Assembly (NCBI GenBank): GCA_964642165.1
Contig: CAZXOC010000129.1
Span: 1-19,369 of the forward strand
Reading direction: 5' to 3'
Length of the DNA: 19,369 nt
Origin: CAYRVX01 sp964642165
GTDB lineage: Bacteria > Planctomycetota > Phycisphaerae > SM23-33
Under the pieces are notes generated by a model. That model did no database searches. It saw nothing but the letters and a program-made list of their open reading frames with translations, and was not told the origin of the DNA. Numbering within the stretch: position 1 is the first letter of the stretch; every line of letters begins with the position of its first letter. Positions 5,992-13,306 of this stretch are shown piece after piece. The position numbers were made by a program, and so were the translations under genes.

Positions 5992-7833
5992 ATGTCGGAT
6001 CAGCAGGTGCGCGTGACGTTCGAGCCGCACGGGCGGGCCGTGTTCGTCCTGCACGGCACGAAAATCCTGGAGGCGGCGGCTCGCGGGGGGCTGACGCTCG
6101 ACACGCCGTGCGGCGGGCAGGGCACGTGCGGCAAGTGCCGCGTCCGCGTCCAGGGCAAGCTGTGCGGCCCGGGGCCCGTCGAGCGCGAGCGCCTCAGCGA
6201 GGCCGAGCTCGCCGACGGCTGGCGGCTCGCCTGCCAGTCCGACATCTGCGGCGAGTGCGTCATCGAGGTGCCCGAGAACTCGCTGTTCGCCAGCCAGCAC
6301 CGCATCCTCGAGGAGGCCCGGACCGCCGAGGCCGACGAGGTGCTGCCCGCCGTCCGGAAGGTCCACGTCCGCCTGGCGGAACCGTCGCTGGCGGACGACG
6401 CGCCGGACCTGCTTCGCCTCCAGAACGAGCTGGGAGCGGTGCAGGTCTCGCTGGAGGTGCTTCGCCAGCTCGGCCGGCGGCTTCGCGAGGGCCACTTCGC
6501 CGGGACGGCGGTCCTCACCGACCACCACCTGATCGACTTCGAGCCGGGCGACACGACCGACGAATGCGTCGGGGCGGCCTTCGACGTCGGCACGACCACG
6601 GTGGTCGGCTCGCTGGTGGACCTGCGAGAGGGCCACGAACTCGCCGTCGAGTCCGCCATGAACGCCCAGGTCCGCTTCGGCGACGACGTGCTCAGCCGCA
6701 TCAAGCACGGCAGCGGCAGCGCCGGGCTGGAGGAGCTGCGCAGCGCGATCGTCGAGACCGTCAGCGAGGTTCTGGACCGCCTCTGCGCCCGCGCCGGCGC
6801 GGCGCGCGAGCGGGTGTACGAGATCACGTTCGCCGGCAACACGACGATGCAGCACCTGCTCAGCGGCATCGACCCGGCGCAACTGGGGCACGTGCCCTTC
6901 GTGCCGGCGTTCGGGCGCAGCGTGATCGCGCCCGCCGCGGAGCTGGGCCTGGCCGTCCACCCGCGGGCGGCGGCGGTGATCTTCCCCGTCATCGGCGGCT
7001 TCGTCGGCGGCGACGCGGTCGCGGGCATGCTGGCGACGCGGCTGGTCGAGACGCCCGGCCCGGCGCTCATGGTCGACATCGGCACGAACGGCGAGATCGT
7101 CCTCGCCCACGACGGGCAGGTGTGGGCGGCGAGCACGGCCGCCGGGCCCGCCTTCGAGGGGGCACGCATCTCCTGCGGCATGCGCGCCACGGCCGGGGCG
7201 ATCGAGAAGGTCGTCTTCGACGACGATGTCCGCGTCAGCGTCATCGGGGGCGCCGAGCCGATCGGCCTGTGCGGCAGCGCCCTGGTGGACCTGACGGCCG
7301 AGCTGCTGCGAAGCGGCCTCGTCACGCCCGTCGGGCGCATGCTGCCCCCGGACGCCCTGCCCGAGGCGCTGCCCGAGGCGTTCCGCGGGCGCGTCGTCCC
7401 GGGCGACGGCGGGCAGCCCGCGTTCGTCCTCGCCGAGGCCCGGGGCGGTTCGCCCGGCGTGATGCTCACCCAGCGGGACGTGCGGGAGCTGCAACTGGCC
7501 GCCGGGGCGATCCGGGCGGGGATCACCCTCCTGCTGAAGCAGGCGGAGCTGTCCGTCGGCGACCTCCAGCGCGTGCTGATCGCCGGGGGGTTCGGCAGCT
7601 TCATCCGGCGAAGCAACGCCCAGCGGATCGGGCTGCTGCCGCCGGGGGTGGACCACCGGAAGATCCTCTACGTCGGCAACGCCTCGCTGGCGGGGGCCAA
7701 GTGGGCGCTGGTCTCCACCAAGGCCCGCCGCCGCGCCGAGGAGATCGCGCGCCTCGCCCGACACGTCGAGCTGAGCCAGGACCCCGACTTCCAGACCGAG
7801 TTCGCCGAGGCGATGATCTTCCCCGCCTCGTAG
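5992..7833 (+). CDS. RACE-type protein: 2Fe-2S ferredoxin domain plus ASKHA ATPase domain (reductive activator of corrinoid proteins)
   Basis: The protein has 613 residues; the start is ATG at 5992 behind GGAGAGG. Residues about 5-95 are a plant-type ferredoxin domain with cluster ligands C40, C46, C49 (CX5CX2C) and C81. Residues about 190-600 are the DUF4445/ASKHA domain of RamA and other activators: DVGTTT (198-203), GNTTM (282-286), DIGTNGE (362-368) and a C-terminal GGFGSF. Characterised members use ATP to drive low-potential electron transfer that re-reduces Co(II) corrinoid to Co(I) in methyltransferases. C58, C86 and C89 are extra cysteines near the cluster; CGEC at 86-89 is unusual. 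No corrinoid protein or substrate methyltransferase adjoins it; a URO-D-family protein lies 8 kb downstream. The family call is strong; its partner is unknown. Confidence 0.92.
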   Translation: MSDQQVRVTFEPHGRAVFVLHGTKILEAAARGGLTLDTPCGGQGTCGKCRVRVQGKLCGPGPVERERLSEAELADGWRLACQSDICGECVIEVPENSLFASQHRILEEARTAEADEVLPAVRKVHVRLAEPSLADDAPDLLRLQNELGAVQVSLEVLRQLGRRLREGHFAGTAVLTDHHLIDFEPGDTTDECVGAAFDVGTTTVVGSLVDLREGHELAVESAMNAQVRFGDDVLSRIKHGSGSAGLEELRSAIVETVSEVLDRLCARAGAARERVYEITFAGNTTMQHLLSGIDPAQLGHVPFVPAFGRSVIAPAAELGLAVHPRAAAVIFPVIGGFVGGDAVAGMLATRLVETPGPALMVDIGTNGEIVLAHDGQVWAASTAAGPAFEGARISCGMRATAGAIEKVVFDDDVRVSVIGGAEPIGLCGSALVDLTAELLRSGLVTPVGRMLPPDALPEALPEAFRGRVVPGDGGQPAFVLAEARGGSPGVMLTQRDVRELQLAAGAIRAGITLLLKQAELSVGDLQRVLIAGGFGSFIRRSNAQRIGLLPPGVDHRKILYVGNASLAGAKWALVSTKARRRAEEIARLARHVELSQDPDFQTEFAEAMIFPAS

Positions 7834-7928
7834 GGCGGCGCCGCATCCAGGGAGGTCCGGACGGCCATCCGCCGGGCCCGATCCCACGCCGCGGACGGAG
7901 GAGGCCCTCCCGTCGACGGCGGCCTGCG

Positions 7929-7963
7929 ATCGGTAATCGAAAATCGGAAACGGCAAATTGGCA
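7929..7963 (+). repeat. Degenerate heptamer tandem array (five units, ATCGGMA-like)
   Basis: Five contiguous 7-base units run from ATCGGTA (7929-7935) to ATTGGCA (7957-7963), each a variant of ATCGG[AC]A, with no bases between them. The array is AT-richer than its surroundings. The last unit contains TTGGCA, which is the -35 box of the tldD promoter. Short heptamer arrays are known between genes in some bacteria, for example the STRR sequences of filamentous cyanobacteria; whether this is related is unknown. Confidence 0.6.
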
Positions 7964-7986
7964 AGGGGCGCCGCCGCCGGTACAGT
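7958..7986 (+). promoter_or_regulatory. Sigma-70-like promoter for tldD
   Basis: TTGGCA (7958-7963, five of six consensus positions), a 17-base spacer, then TACAGT (7981-7986, four of six). Start of transcription would be near 7993, with a leader of about 32 bases to the GTG at 8025. Confidence 0.5.
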
Positions 7987-8024
7987 GGCCGGCCGACGTC
8001 CCACGCGATCCAGGGAGCGCAACC

Positions 8025-9392
8025 GTGAAAGACCGACTGTTCGAGGCGCTGAAGAAGAGCACCGCCGAGTACGCGGAGATCCGCTACGAGCACGAGGACG
8101 CCAACCAGGTGGCCTACCGCGGGGAGGAGCTGGAGAACGTCTCGAGCTCCAAGCGCGCCGGCGGGATCGTCCGCGCATGCACGCGCGGCGGCTGGGCGAC
8201 GGCCACCTTCGACCGCCTCGACGACCTCGACTACCAGGTGGCCGAGGCCTGCCGCTGCGCCGAGCTGGTCGGCAGGGAGCGGACGCAGCTCGCCGAGGTC
8301 GAGCAGGTCGCCGACGCCGAGCTGCCCGCCGAGATGCAGCGCGACCCGCGCGGCGTGGCGCTCGACGAGAAGCTCCGGCTGATCGCCGGCTACAACGACG
8401 TCATCCTGAAGGCCGACGACGCGATCGAGTCGTCCTTCGTGAACTACTTCGACAAGTTCCGCGCGGTGCACTTCGCCTCGTCGCGCGGGGCGTACTTCGC
8501 GGAGGAGCGCCCGCAGGTGGGGCTGATGTTCGTGGCCGTGGCGCGGGACGGGTCGCTGGTGCAGCGTGCCCACGACGGCTTCTCCTCGGCGGTGAGCTAC
8601 GACGTCGTGCAGGATCGCGAGCGCGACGCCGAGGCCGTCGCCCGGCGCGCCGCGGACCTGCTGAAGGCCCCCCCCTGCGAGGGCGGGCAGTACACCGTCG
8701 TCCTGGACCCCGAGCTCGGCGGCGTCTTCGCCCACGAGGCCTTCGGGCACCTCAGCGAGGCTGACTTCCTCCACGAGAACCCCAAGATGCGCGAGCTGAT
8801 GCATCTCGGGCGCCCCATGGGCGTGAAGGAGCTGACCATCGTCGACGACGGGTCGCTCGGCAGCACCGTCGGCACGCACGCCTACGACGACGAAGGCACG
8901 CCGACGGGGAAGACCCGCCTGGTGACCGAGGGCGTGCTGACGGCGCACCTGCACTCGCTGGAGACCGCCGCGAAGATGGGCGAGAAGCCCACCGGCAACG
9001 CCCGGGCGATCGGGCGCGGCTACCCGCCGATCGTCCGCATGACCAACACGTACGTCGAGGGCGGGGAGCTGACCTTCGACGAGCTGATCGCGGACATCGA
9101 CGACGGGATCTACGCCCGCAGCATGTTCGGCGGGCAGACGATGATGGAGATGTTCACGTTTTCGGCCGCCTACGGGCACCGGATCCGCAAGGGGCAGGTC
9201 GGCGAGCTGATCCGCGACGTCGTGCTGACCGGCAACGTCTTCGAGACGCTCCACGCGATGGACGGCTTCGGCAACGACTTCCGGATCGTCGAGAAGGCCG
9301 GCGGCTGCGGCAAGGGCGGGCAGATGCCGCTTCCCGTGACGTTCGGCTCGCCGCACCTGCGGATCCGCAACGTCGTCGTCGGCGGGCGGTAG
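8025..9392 (+). CDS. tldD: TldD-family zinc metallopeptidase subunit
   Basis: The protein has 455 residues, near the usual family length. The start is GTG at 8025 with AGGGAG eight bases upstream. The zinc motif HExxxH is H237-E238-A-F-G-H242, and the late Cys ligand is C428 in the GGCGKGGQ motif, so all expected metal ligands are present. Other family marks are the N-terminal EIRYE strand and GGQTMMEMF. TldD pairs with TldE into a barrel-like peptidase that degrades unfolded peptides or trims leader peptides of ribosomally made natural products such as microcin B17. The tldE gene follows after 48 bases, as expected for the complex. It lies 191 bases after the RACE gene and has its own promoter, so it probably begins a transcription unit. 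Cytoplasmic. No precursor peptide gene is visible nearby. Confidence 0.93.
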   Translation: MKDRLFEALKKSTAEYAEIRYEHEDANQVAYRGEELENVSSSKRAGGIVRACTRGGWATATFDRLDDLDYQVAEACRCAELVGRERTQLAEVEQVADAELPAEMQRDPRGVALDEKLRLIAGYNDVILKADDAIESSFVNYFDKFRAVHFASSRGAYFAEERPQVGLMFVAVARDGSLVQRAHDGFSSAVSYDVVQDRERDAEAVARRAADLLKAPPCEGGQYTVVLDPELGGVFAHEAFGHLSEADFLHENPKMRELMHLGRPMGVKELTIVDDGSLGSTVGTHAYDDEGTPTGKTRLVTEGVLTAHLHSLETAAKMGEKPTGNARAIGRGYPPIVRMTNTYVEGGELTFDELIADIDDGIYARSMFGGQTMMEMFTFSAAYGHRIRKGQVGELIRDVVLTGNVFETLHAMDGFGNDFRIVEKAGGCGKGGQMPLPVTFGSPHLRIRNVVVGGR

Positions 9393-9440
9393 GGGACGAG
9401 CACGAGCACGACAGCCACCCACGGAGCGATTGGGCAAGCC

Positions 9441-10760
9441 ATGCGGACACCGATGATCGAGAAGATGAAGGACCGGCTGACGGACGCCCTGGCGACGGCC
9501 CGGCGAAAGGGCGCCTCGGCGGCCAAGATCGCCTTCGGCCAGAAGGAGCGGATCGGCTGCTCCTTCGAGGCCGGACGCCTCAAGGGCGCCGAGACCTCCC
9601 AGAGCGCGTCCTACCAGGTCACCGTGCTCGTCGGGAACCGGCGCGGCACCGCCCTGGGCACGGACGTCGCCGACCTGAGCGAGATCATCTCCCGCGCCGT
9701 GGCGCTGGCCCGCGCCGGCAGCGCCGCCCACTTCGAGGCCTACCCGCAGCCCGGCGACTTCACGCCCGTGGCGACGTGGTCCCAGGGCACCGCCGAGCTG
9801 CCGAGGGACAAGCTCATCGACAGCTCCCAGCAGATCGTCGACGCCCTGAAGGAGTACGACCCGGAGCTGTTCATCGAGGCCGGGGGGCACCGAAGCGAGT
9901 CCGAATTCCTCCTGGTCACCACCGGCGGCGTCTGCCACGAGACCCGCTCGACGAACTGGAACCTCGGCGCGTGGGCCCAGCGCACCGAGGGCACCGACAT
10001 GCTCTTCGCGGGCTTCGGGCGGGCGTGGAACCGGCTCACGGACTTGTACGACCCGGCCCACATCGGCGAGCAGATCCTCGACGACCTCCGCCACGGCGAG
10101 AGGGTCGCCGACGCGCCCCGGGGCACGTGCGTCGCGCTCCTCCACCCCGACGCCCTCGCCATGCTGCTGGGGGCGGTCGAAATGGGCATCAACGGGCGCA
10201 ACGTCGCCAAAGGCGATTCGCCCCTTCGCGACCGCCTCGGCGAGAAGGTCCTCGACGAGAGCCTCACGATCCTCGATCACCCCCACGTGGCGTTCGCGCC
10301 CGGGGCGGCCGAGATCGACGCCGACGGCGTGCCCACCCGAAAGATGCCCCTCTTCTCCCGCGGCGTGCTCGAGCGCTTCCTGTACGACCTCGATTCGGCG
10401 GGCCTGGCCGGGACCGAACCGACCGGCCACAGCGGCTGCCGGGCACATTACCTCGACGTCGCCCCCGGCGAGCGCCCGCACGCCGAGCTCCTGGCCGGCG
10501 TGAAGGACGGGCTGTACCTCAAGGGCTTCATCGGCTTCGGGCAGGGCAACCTCATCAACGGGGACTTCTCCTGCAACGTGGCGCTGGGCTTCCGCATCCA
10601 GGACGGCGAGATCACCGGGCGCGTCAAGAACACCATGGTCGCCGGCAACGTCTACGAGCTGCTCGCCTCGGGCGTGGAGCTGTCGAGCGACCGCGACCCG
10701 ATCCGCCGCATGCCCCACGCCGTGGTCGGCGGCCTGAACGTCGCCACGGCGCAGGGCTGA
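9441..10760 (+). CDS. tldE: TldE/PmbA-family subunit of the TldD-TldE peptidase
   Basis: The protein has 439 residues from ATG at 9441; the ATG at 9453 is an alternative, as no strong ribosome binding site separates them. It matches TldE/PmbA rather than TldD: there is no HExxxH zinc motif, while the paralogous fold marks remain (SFEAGRLKGAE near the N-terminus, VALLHPDALAMLLG mid-protein, KGFIGFGQGNLINGDFSCNV and GRVKNTMVAGNVYELL near the end). TldE is the non-catalytic partner that closes the proteolytic chamber with TldD. Order and spacing with tldD are those of a co-transcribed pair. A 103-base GC-rich interval with a possible promoter separates it from the kinase-like gene. Confidence 0.92.
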   Translation: MRTPMIEKMKDRLTDALATARRKGASAAKIAFGQKERIGCSFEAGRLKGAETSQSASYQVTVLVGNRRGTALGTDVADLSEIISRAVALARAGSAAHFEAYPQPGDFTPVATWSQGTAELPRDKLIDSSQQIVDALKEYDPELFIEAGGHRSESEFLLVTTGGVCHETRSTNWNLGAWAQRTEGTDMLFAGFGRAWNRLTDLYDPAHIGEQILDDLRHGERVADAPRGTCVALLHPDALAMLLGAVEMGINGRNVAKGDSPLRDRLGEKVLDESLTILDHPHVAFAPGAAEIDADGVPTRKMPLFSRGVLERFLYDLDSAGLAGTEPTGHSGCRAHYLDVAPGERPHAELLAGVKDGLYLKGFIGFGQGNLINGDFSCNVALGFRIQDGEITGRVKNTMVAGNVYELLASGVELSSDRDPIRRMPHAVVGGLNVATAQG

Positions 10761-10814
10761 CCGGCGCCCTCCCGCGCGGCGCCGCCCTCCGCCGGCGCGG
10801 GGCGCGGCGCGCCC

Positions 10815-10843
10815 TTGCCCGCTGCCGCGCCGGGCGGTATCGT
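10815..10843 (+). promoter_or_regulatory. Possible promoter for the kinase-like / ADP-ribosylglycohydrolase pair
   Basis: TTGCCC (10815-10820), a 17-base spacer, then TATCGT (10838-10843); each matches four of six consensus positions. The ATG at 10864 follows 20 bases after the -10 box, leaving a very short leader that still holds AAGGAG. It may allow expression apart from tldDE. Confidence 0.35.
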
Positions 10844-10863
10844 GTTCGCCAAGGAGCCAAGGC

Positions 10864-11919
10864 ATGCTCGGCGGGTTCGCGGAACTGTCGGCGGCCTTCG
10901 TCGGCGAGGTCCTCTCGCGCAAGGGGAAACGCCCGGTTCGCGTGCGCAGGATGCACGTGACGGACTACGCGGACTCGCCCTACAACGTCCGCGGGGCCAC
11001 CGGCCTGAGGAAGGTGGACGTGGAGACGGCCGGCGGGAGCGTGCGGCTGATGGTCAAGGCGCTTCCGCAGCCGCGCGACCGCGAGGCGCTCGTCTGGCGG
11101 TTCCTCCAAGAGGCGGGCGACCTGCCGATCCCGGAGGTCTACCACATCGAGTCCAACCCGCGCCAGGGCGTCTACGGCGTGATCCTGGAGTACGTCGGGC
11201 CGCTGAGCGAGACGGAGGTGTGGCACGAGGACCAGTGCCGCCGGGTCGGCACGGCGCTCGGGCGCGTGCACGCCGCGTACTGGGGGCGCACCGACGAGCT
11301 GCCCGAGACCTTCCCCGCGCCGCAGACGCCGCCGGAGGCGACCGTCGAGCCGGCGGTGCGGCGCTTCCTGGACCGCATGTCCCCGCGGCGCCACGCGATC
11401 CTCCACGAGGTCGTCCCCGACGTCTTCGGCTTCCTGGCCAGGCTGCTGCGCATGCCGCCGGAGTTCTTCGAGGAGCGCGCCGAGCTGCCCAGGACGCTCA
11501 TCCACGGGGCGCTGGACCGCTCGGAGGTGCTGTTCCGGCCGCACGGGCGCGGGCCGGAACCCGTGCTCATCGACTGGGAGCGCGCCCGCGTCGGACGCGG
11601 CACCGAGGACCTCGCGTCGCTGCTCAACAGCCTCACCGTCTCGGAGCGAGCGGCGGGGCGCGAGTCGCTCGAGGCGGCGTACCTGGACTGGCTGCGGTCC
11701 GCCGACATCGGCATCCAGGCCCGACCGCTCCACGACGAGATCGACCGCCAGCGCGTCCTCCAGGCGGCCCGGCGCCTGCCCCAGCTCTGCCGGCTCTACG
11801 TGGACCGCAGGGACGAGGCCGCCTACAGCCAGTGGCGGCAGTGGTTCCTCGACGTCGCCGGTCCCGACGCGGCGGAGCTGAAGAAGCTGCTGGGCGAGTT
11901 GGACCGCCAGGACGACTGA
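10864..11919 (+). CDS. APH-fold kinase-like protein with altered catalytic loop (possible pseudokinase)
   Basis: The protein has 351 residues from ATG at 10864, with AAGGAG seven bases upstream. The layout is that of aminoglycoside-phosphotransferase-like kinases: a beta-strand lobe with the probable ATP lysine K65 (RLMVK), hinge VILEYVG (106-112), a catalytic loop starting at H214, and the metal-binding IDWE (236-239) followed by GTEDLA. The loop usually reads HGDLxxxN. Here it is H214-G-A-L-D-R-S-E221: the catalytic Asp is Ala216 and the metal Asn is Glu221. D218, two residues on, might substitute. The later metal Asp D237 is kept. It may bind nucleotide without phosphotransfer, or use a shifted residue. 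It precedes the ADP-ribosylglycohydrolase by 26 bases, almost certainly in one operon. Resistance to an antibiotic is not indicated. Confidence 0.8.
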   Translation: MLGGFAELSAAFVGEVLSRKGKRPVRVRRMHVTDYADSPYNVRGATGLRKVDVETAGGSVRLMVKALPQPRDREALVWRFLQEAGDLPIPEVYHIESNPRQGVYGVILEYVGPLSETEVWHEDQCRRVGTALGRVHAAYWGRTDELPETFPAPQTPPEATVEPAVRRFLDRMSPRRHAILHEVVPDVFGFLARLLRMPPEFFEERAELPRTLIHGALDRSEVLFRPHGRGPEPVLIDWERARVGRGTEDLASLLNSLTVSERAAGRESLEAAYLDWLRSADIGIQARPLHDEIDRQRVLQAARRLPQLCRLYVDRRDEAAYSQWRQWFLDVAGPDAAELKKLLGELDRQDD

Positions 11920-11945
11920 CCACCCGGACCGCAGGACGATCGAAC

Positions 11946-13304
11946 ATGGCGAAGCAACTCGAGAACGCCTGGCTGTGGGTCTCGTGCAGGGACCTGGCCA
12001 CCGAGCTGCGCCAGCTCGAGGACGAGGGCCGCGACACCACGCCCGTCCGGCGCAGGATGCGGGCCCTGATCCGCCTGGGCGACGAGGCGATCGCCACCGA
12101 GCGGAACCAGCGCAAGGCCGCCGAGCTGCTCGACGCGGGGGCGAAGCTCAAGATGCGGCGCGGCTACCCGTACGTCGAGCCGTCGGACCTGCGCGGGATC
12201 CGCAAGCTGCGCAAGCGCGGCCCGCGGCGGTTCCGGACGGCGCGGTCGGATCGCGTCCTGCTGGACCGCGTGACGGGCGCGTGGCTGGGGCGCTGCATCG
12301 GCTGCCTGCTGGGCAAGGCGGCCGAGGGCGTGCGGTCGGACCGCTTCTGGCCGTTCCTGAAGGCCACGCGCCAGTGGCCCATTCGCGGCTACATCCGCTT
12401 CGGCGCCCGCGGCAAGGCGGCGCGCGCGTTCGGCGACCTCGCCCGCCGGGCGTGGTGCGACCGGATCGACCACATGCCCGTCGACGACGACACGAACTAC
12501 ACGACGACGGGCTTCCTGATCGTCAAGCGCCACGGGCCGACGTTCACGCCGGCCGACGTCGCGCAGTTCTGGATGCGCAACCTGCCCCTGCTGGCGACGT
12601 GCACGGCCGAGCGCGTGGCGTATCGGAACCTCGCCTGCGGGCTCACGCCCCCCGCGTCGGCGAGCTTCCGCAACCCCTTCCGCGAGTGGATCGGGGCGCA
12701 GATTCGCGCCGACGCCTTCGGGTACGTGACCATGGGTCGCCCTCAGCGCGCGGCCGAGCTCGCCTGGCGGGACGCCTCCATCAGCCACGTCCGCAACGGC
12801 ATCTACGGCGAGATGCTGATGGCCGCCGCCATCGCCGCCGCGCCCTACTGCCGAACGCCGCGCGAGCTGCTGGAGGTCGGCCTGACCGAGATCCCCCGCA
12901 CCAGCCGCCTCTTCGAGGACCTCACCGAGGCCATCGCGTGGTTCGACGCGGGCCTGAGCTACGACGAGGCCGTCGCGAGGATCCACGAGAAGTGGGATGA
13001 GAACGTCGGCCACGACTGGTGCCACACCAACTCCAACGCCGTCATCTGCGCCGTCGCCCTGCTGTACGGCGACGGCGACTTCGGCCGCGCCGTCTGCCGC
13101 GCCGTCCAGCCCTGCTTCGACACCGACTGCAACGGCGCGACCGTCGGCAGCATCATGGGCATGTGGCTGGGGGCGAGGAAGCTCCCCGCCCGCTGGACCG
13201 CCAAGCTCCACGACACGCTGCACACGTCGCTGGCCGGCTACCCCGTGGTCAAGATCACGCAGATCGCCCGCGAGACGTTCGACCTGTTCCGGAAGATCCG
13301 CTGA
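11946..13304 (+). CDS. ADP-ribosylglycohydrolase (DraG/ARH family) with N-terminal extension
   Basis: The protein has 452 residues from ATG at 11946, with AGGA about ten bases upstream. Residues about 106-445 form the all-helical ARH/DraG domain, with the metal-binding signatures DDDT (180-183) and DTDxN (392-396) followed by GxxxGxxxG. Family enzymes remove ADP-ribose from proteins, or hydrolyse related N- or O-glycosidic bonds, using two Mg ions. In the first signature (GAWLGRCIGCLLG) the Asp of the common GDAxG form is Cys120. The first 105 residues, Arg/Lys/Glu-rich and helical (SCRDLATELRQLEDEG), are absent from the classic enzymes and look nucleic-acid- or partner-binding. No ADP-ribosyltransferase is present in the window. 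Its stop lies 2 bases from that of the opposing surface-protein gene. Confidence 0.88.
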   Translation: MAKQLENAWLWVSCRDLATELRQLEDEGRDTTPVRRRMRALIRLGDEAIATERNQRKAAELLDAGAKLKMRRGYPYVEPSDLRGIRKLRKRGPRRFRTARSDRVLLDRVTGAWLGRCIGCLLGKAAEGVRSDRFWPFLKATRQWPIRGYIRFGARGKAARAFGDLARRAWCDRIDHMPVDDDTNYTTTGFLIVKRHGPTFTPADVAQFWMRNLPLLATCTAERVAYRNLACGLTPPASASFRNPFREWIGAQIRADAFGYVTMGRPQRAAELAWRDASISHVRNGIYGEMLMAAAIAAAPYCRTPRELLEVGLTEIPRTSRLFEDLTEAIAWFDAGLSYDEAVARIHEKWDENVGHDWCHTNSNAVICAVALLYGDGDFGRAVCRAVQPCFDTDCNGATVGSIMGMWLGARKLPARWTAKLHDTLHTSLAGYPVVKITQIARETFDLFRKIR

Positions 13305-13306
13305 GC

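Noticed and set aside
7929..7963. Heptamer array considered as a CRISPR remnant
   Set aside because: Units are 7 bases with no spacers and no cas genes are nearby.
4794..8024. Very long plus-strand open frame upstream of tldD, continuous with it
   Set aside because: It runs antisense through the minus-strand gene at 4767-5843 and out of frame through the RACE gene; stop codons are rare by chance in GC-rich DNA. The real tldD start is the GTG at 8025 with a good ribosome binding site.
7668..10922. Long minus-strand open frame over tldD and tldE
   Set aside because: Low-complexity Arg/Val/Asp/Gly-rich translation without domains; it mirrors two clear conserved genes on the other strand.
10864..11919. 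Aminoglycoside resistance gene
   Set aside because: Only the general APH fold is supported; the catalytic loop is altered and the context is not a resistance cassette or mobile element.
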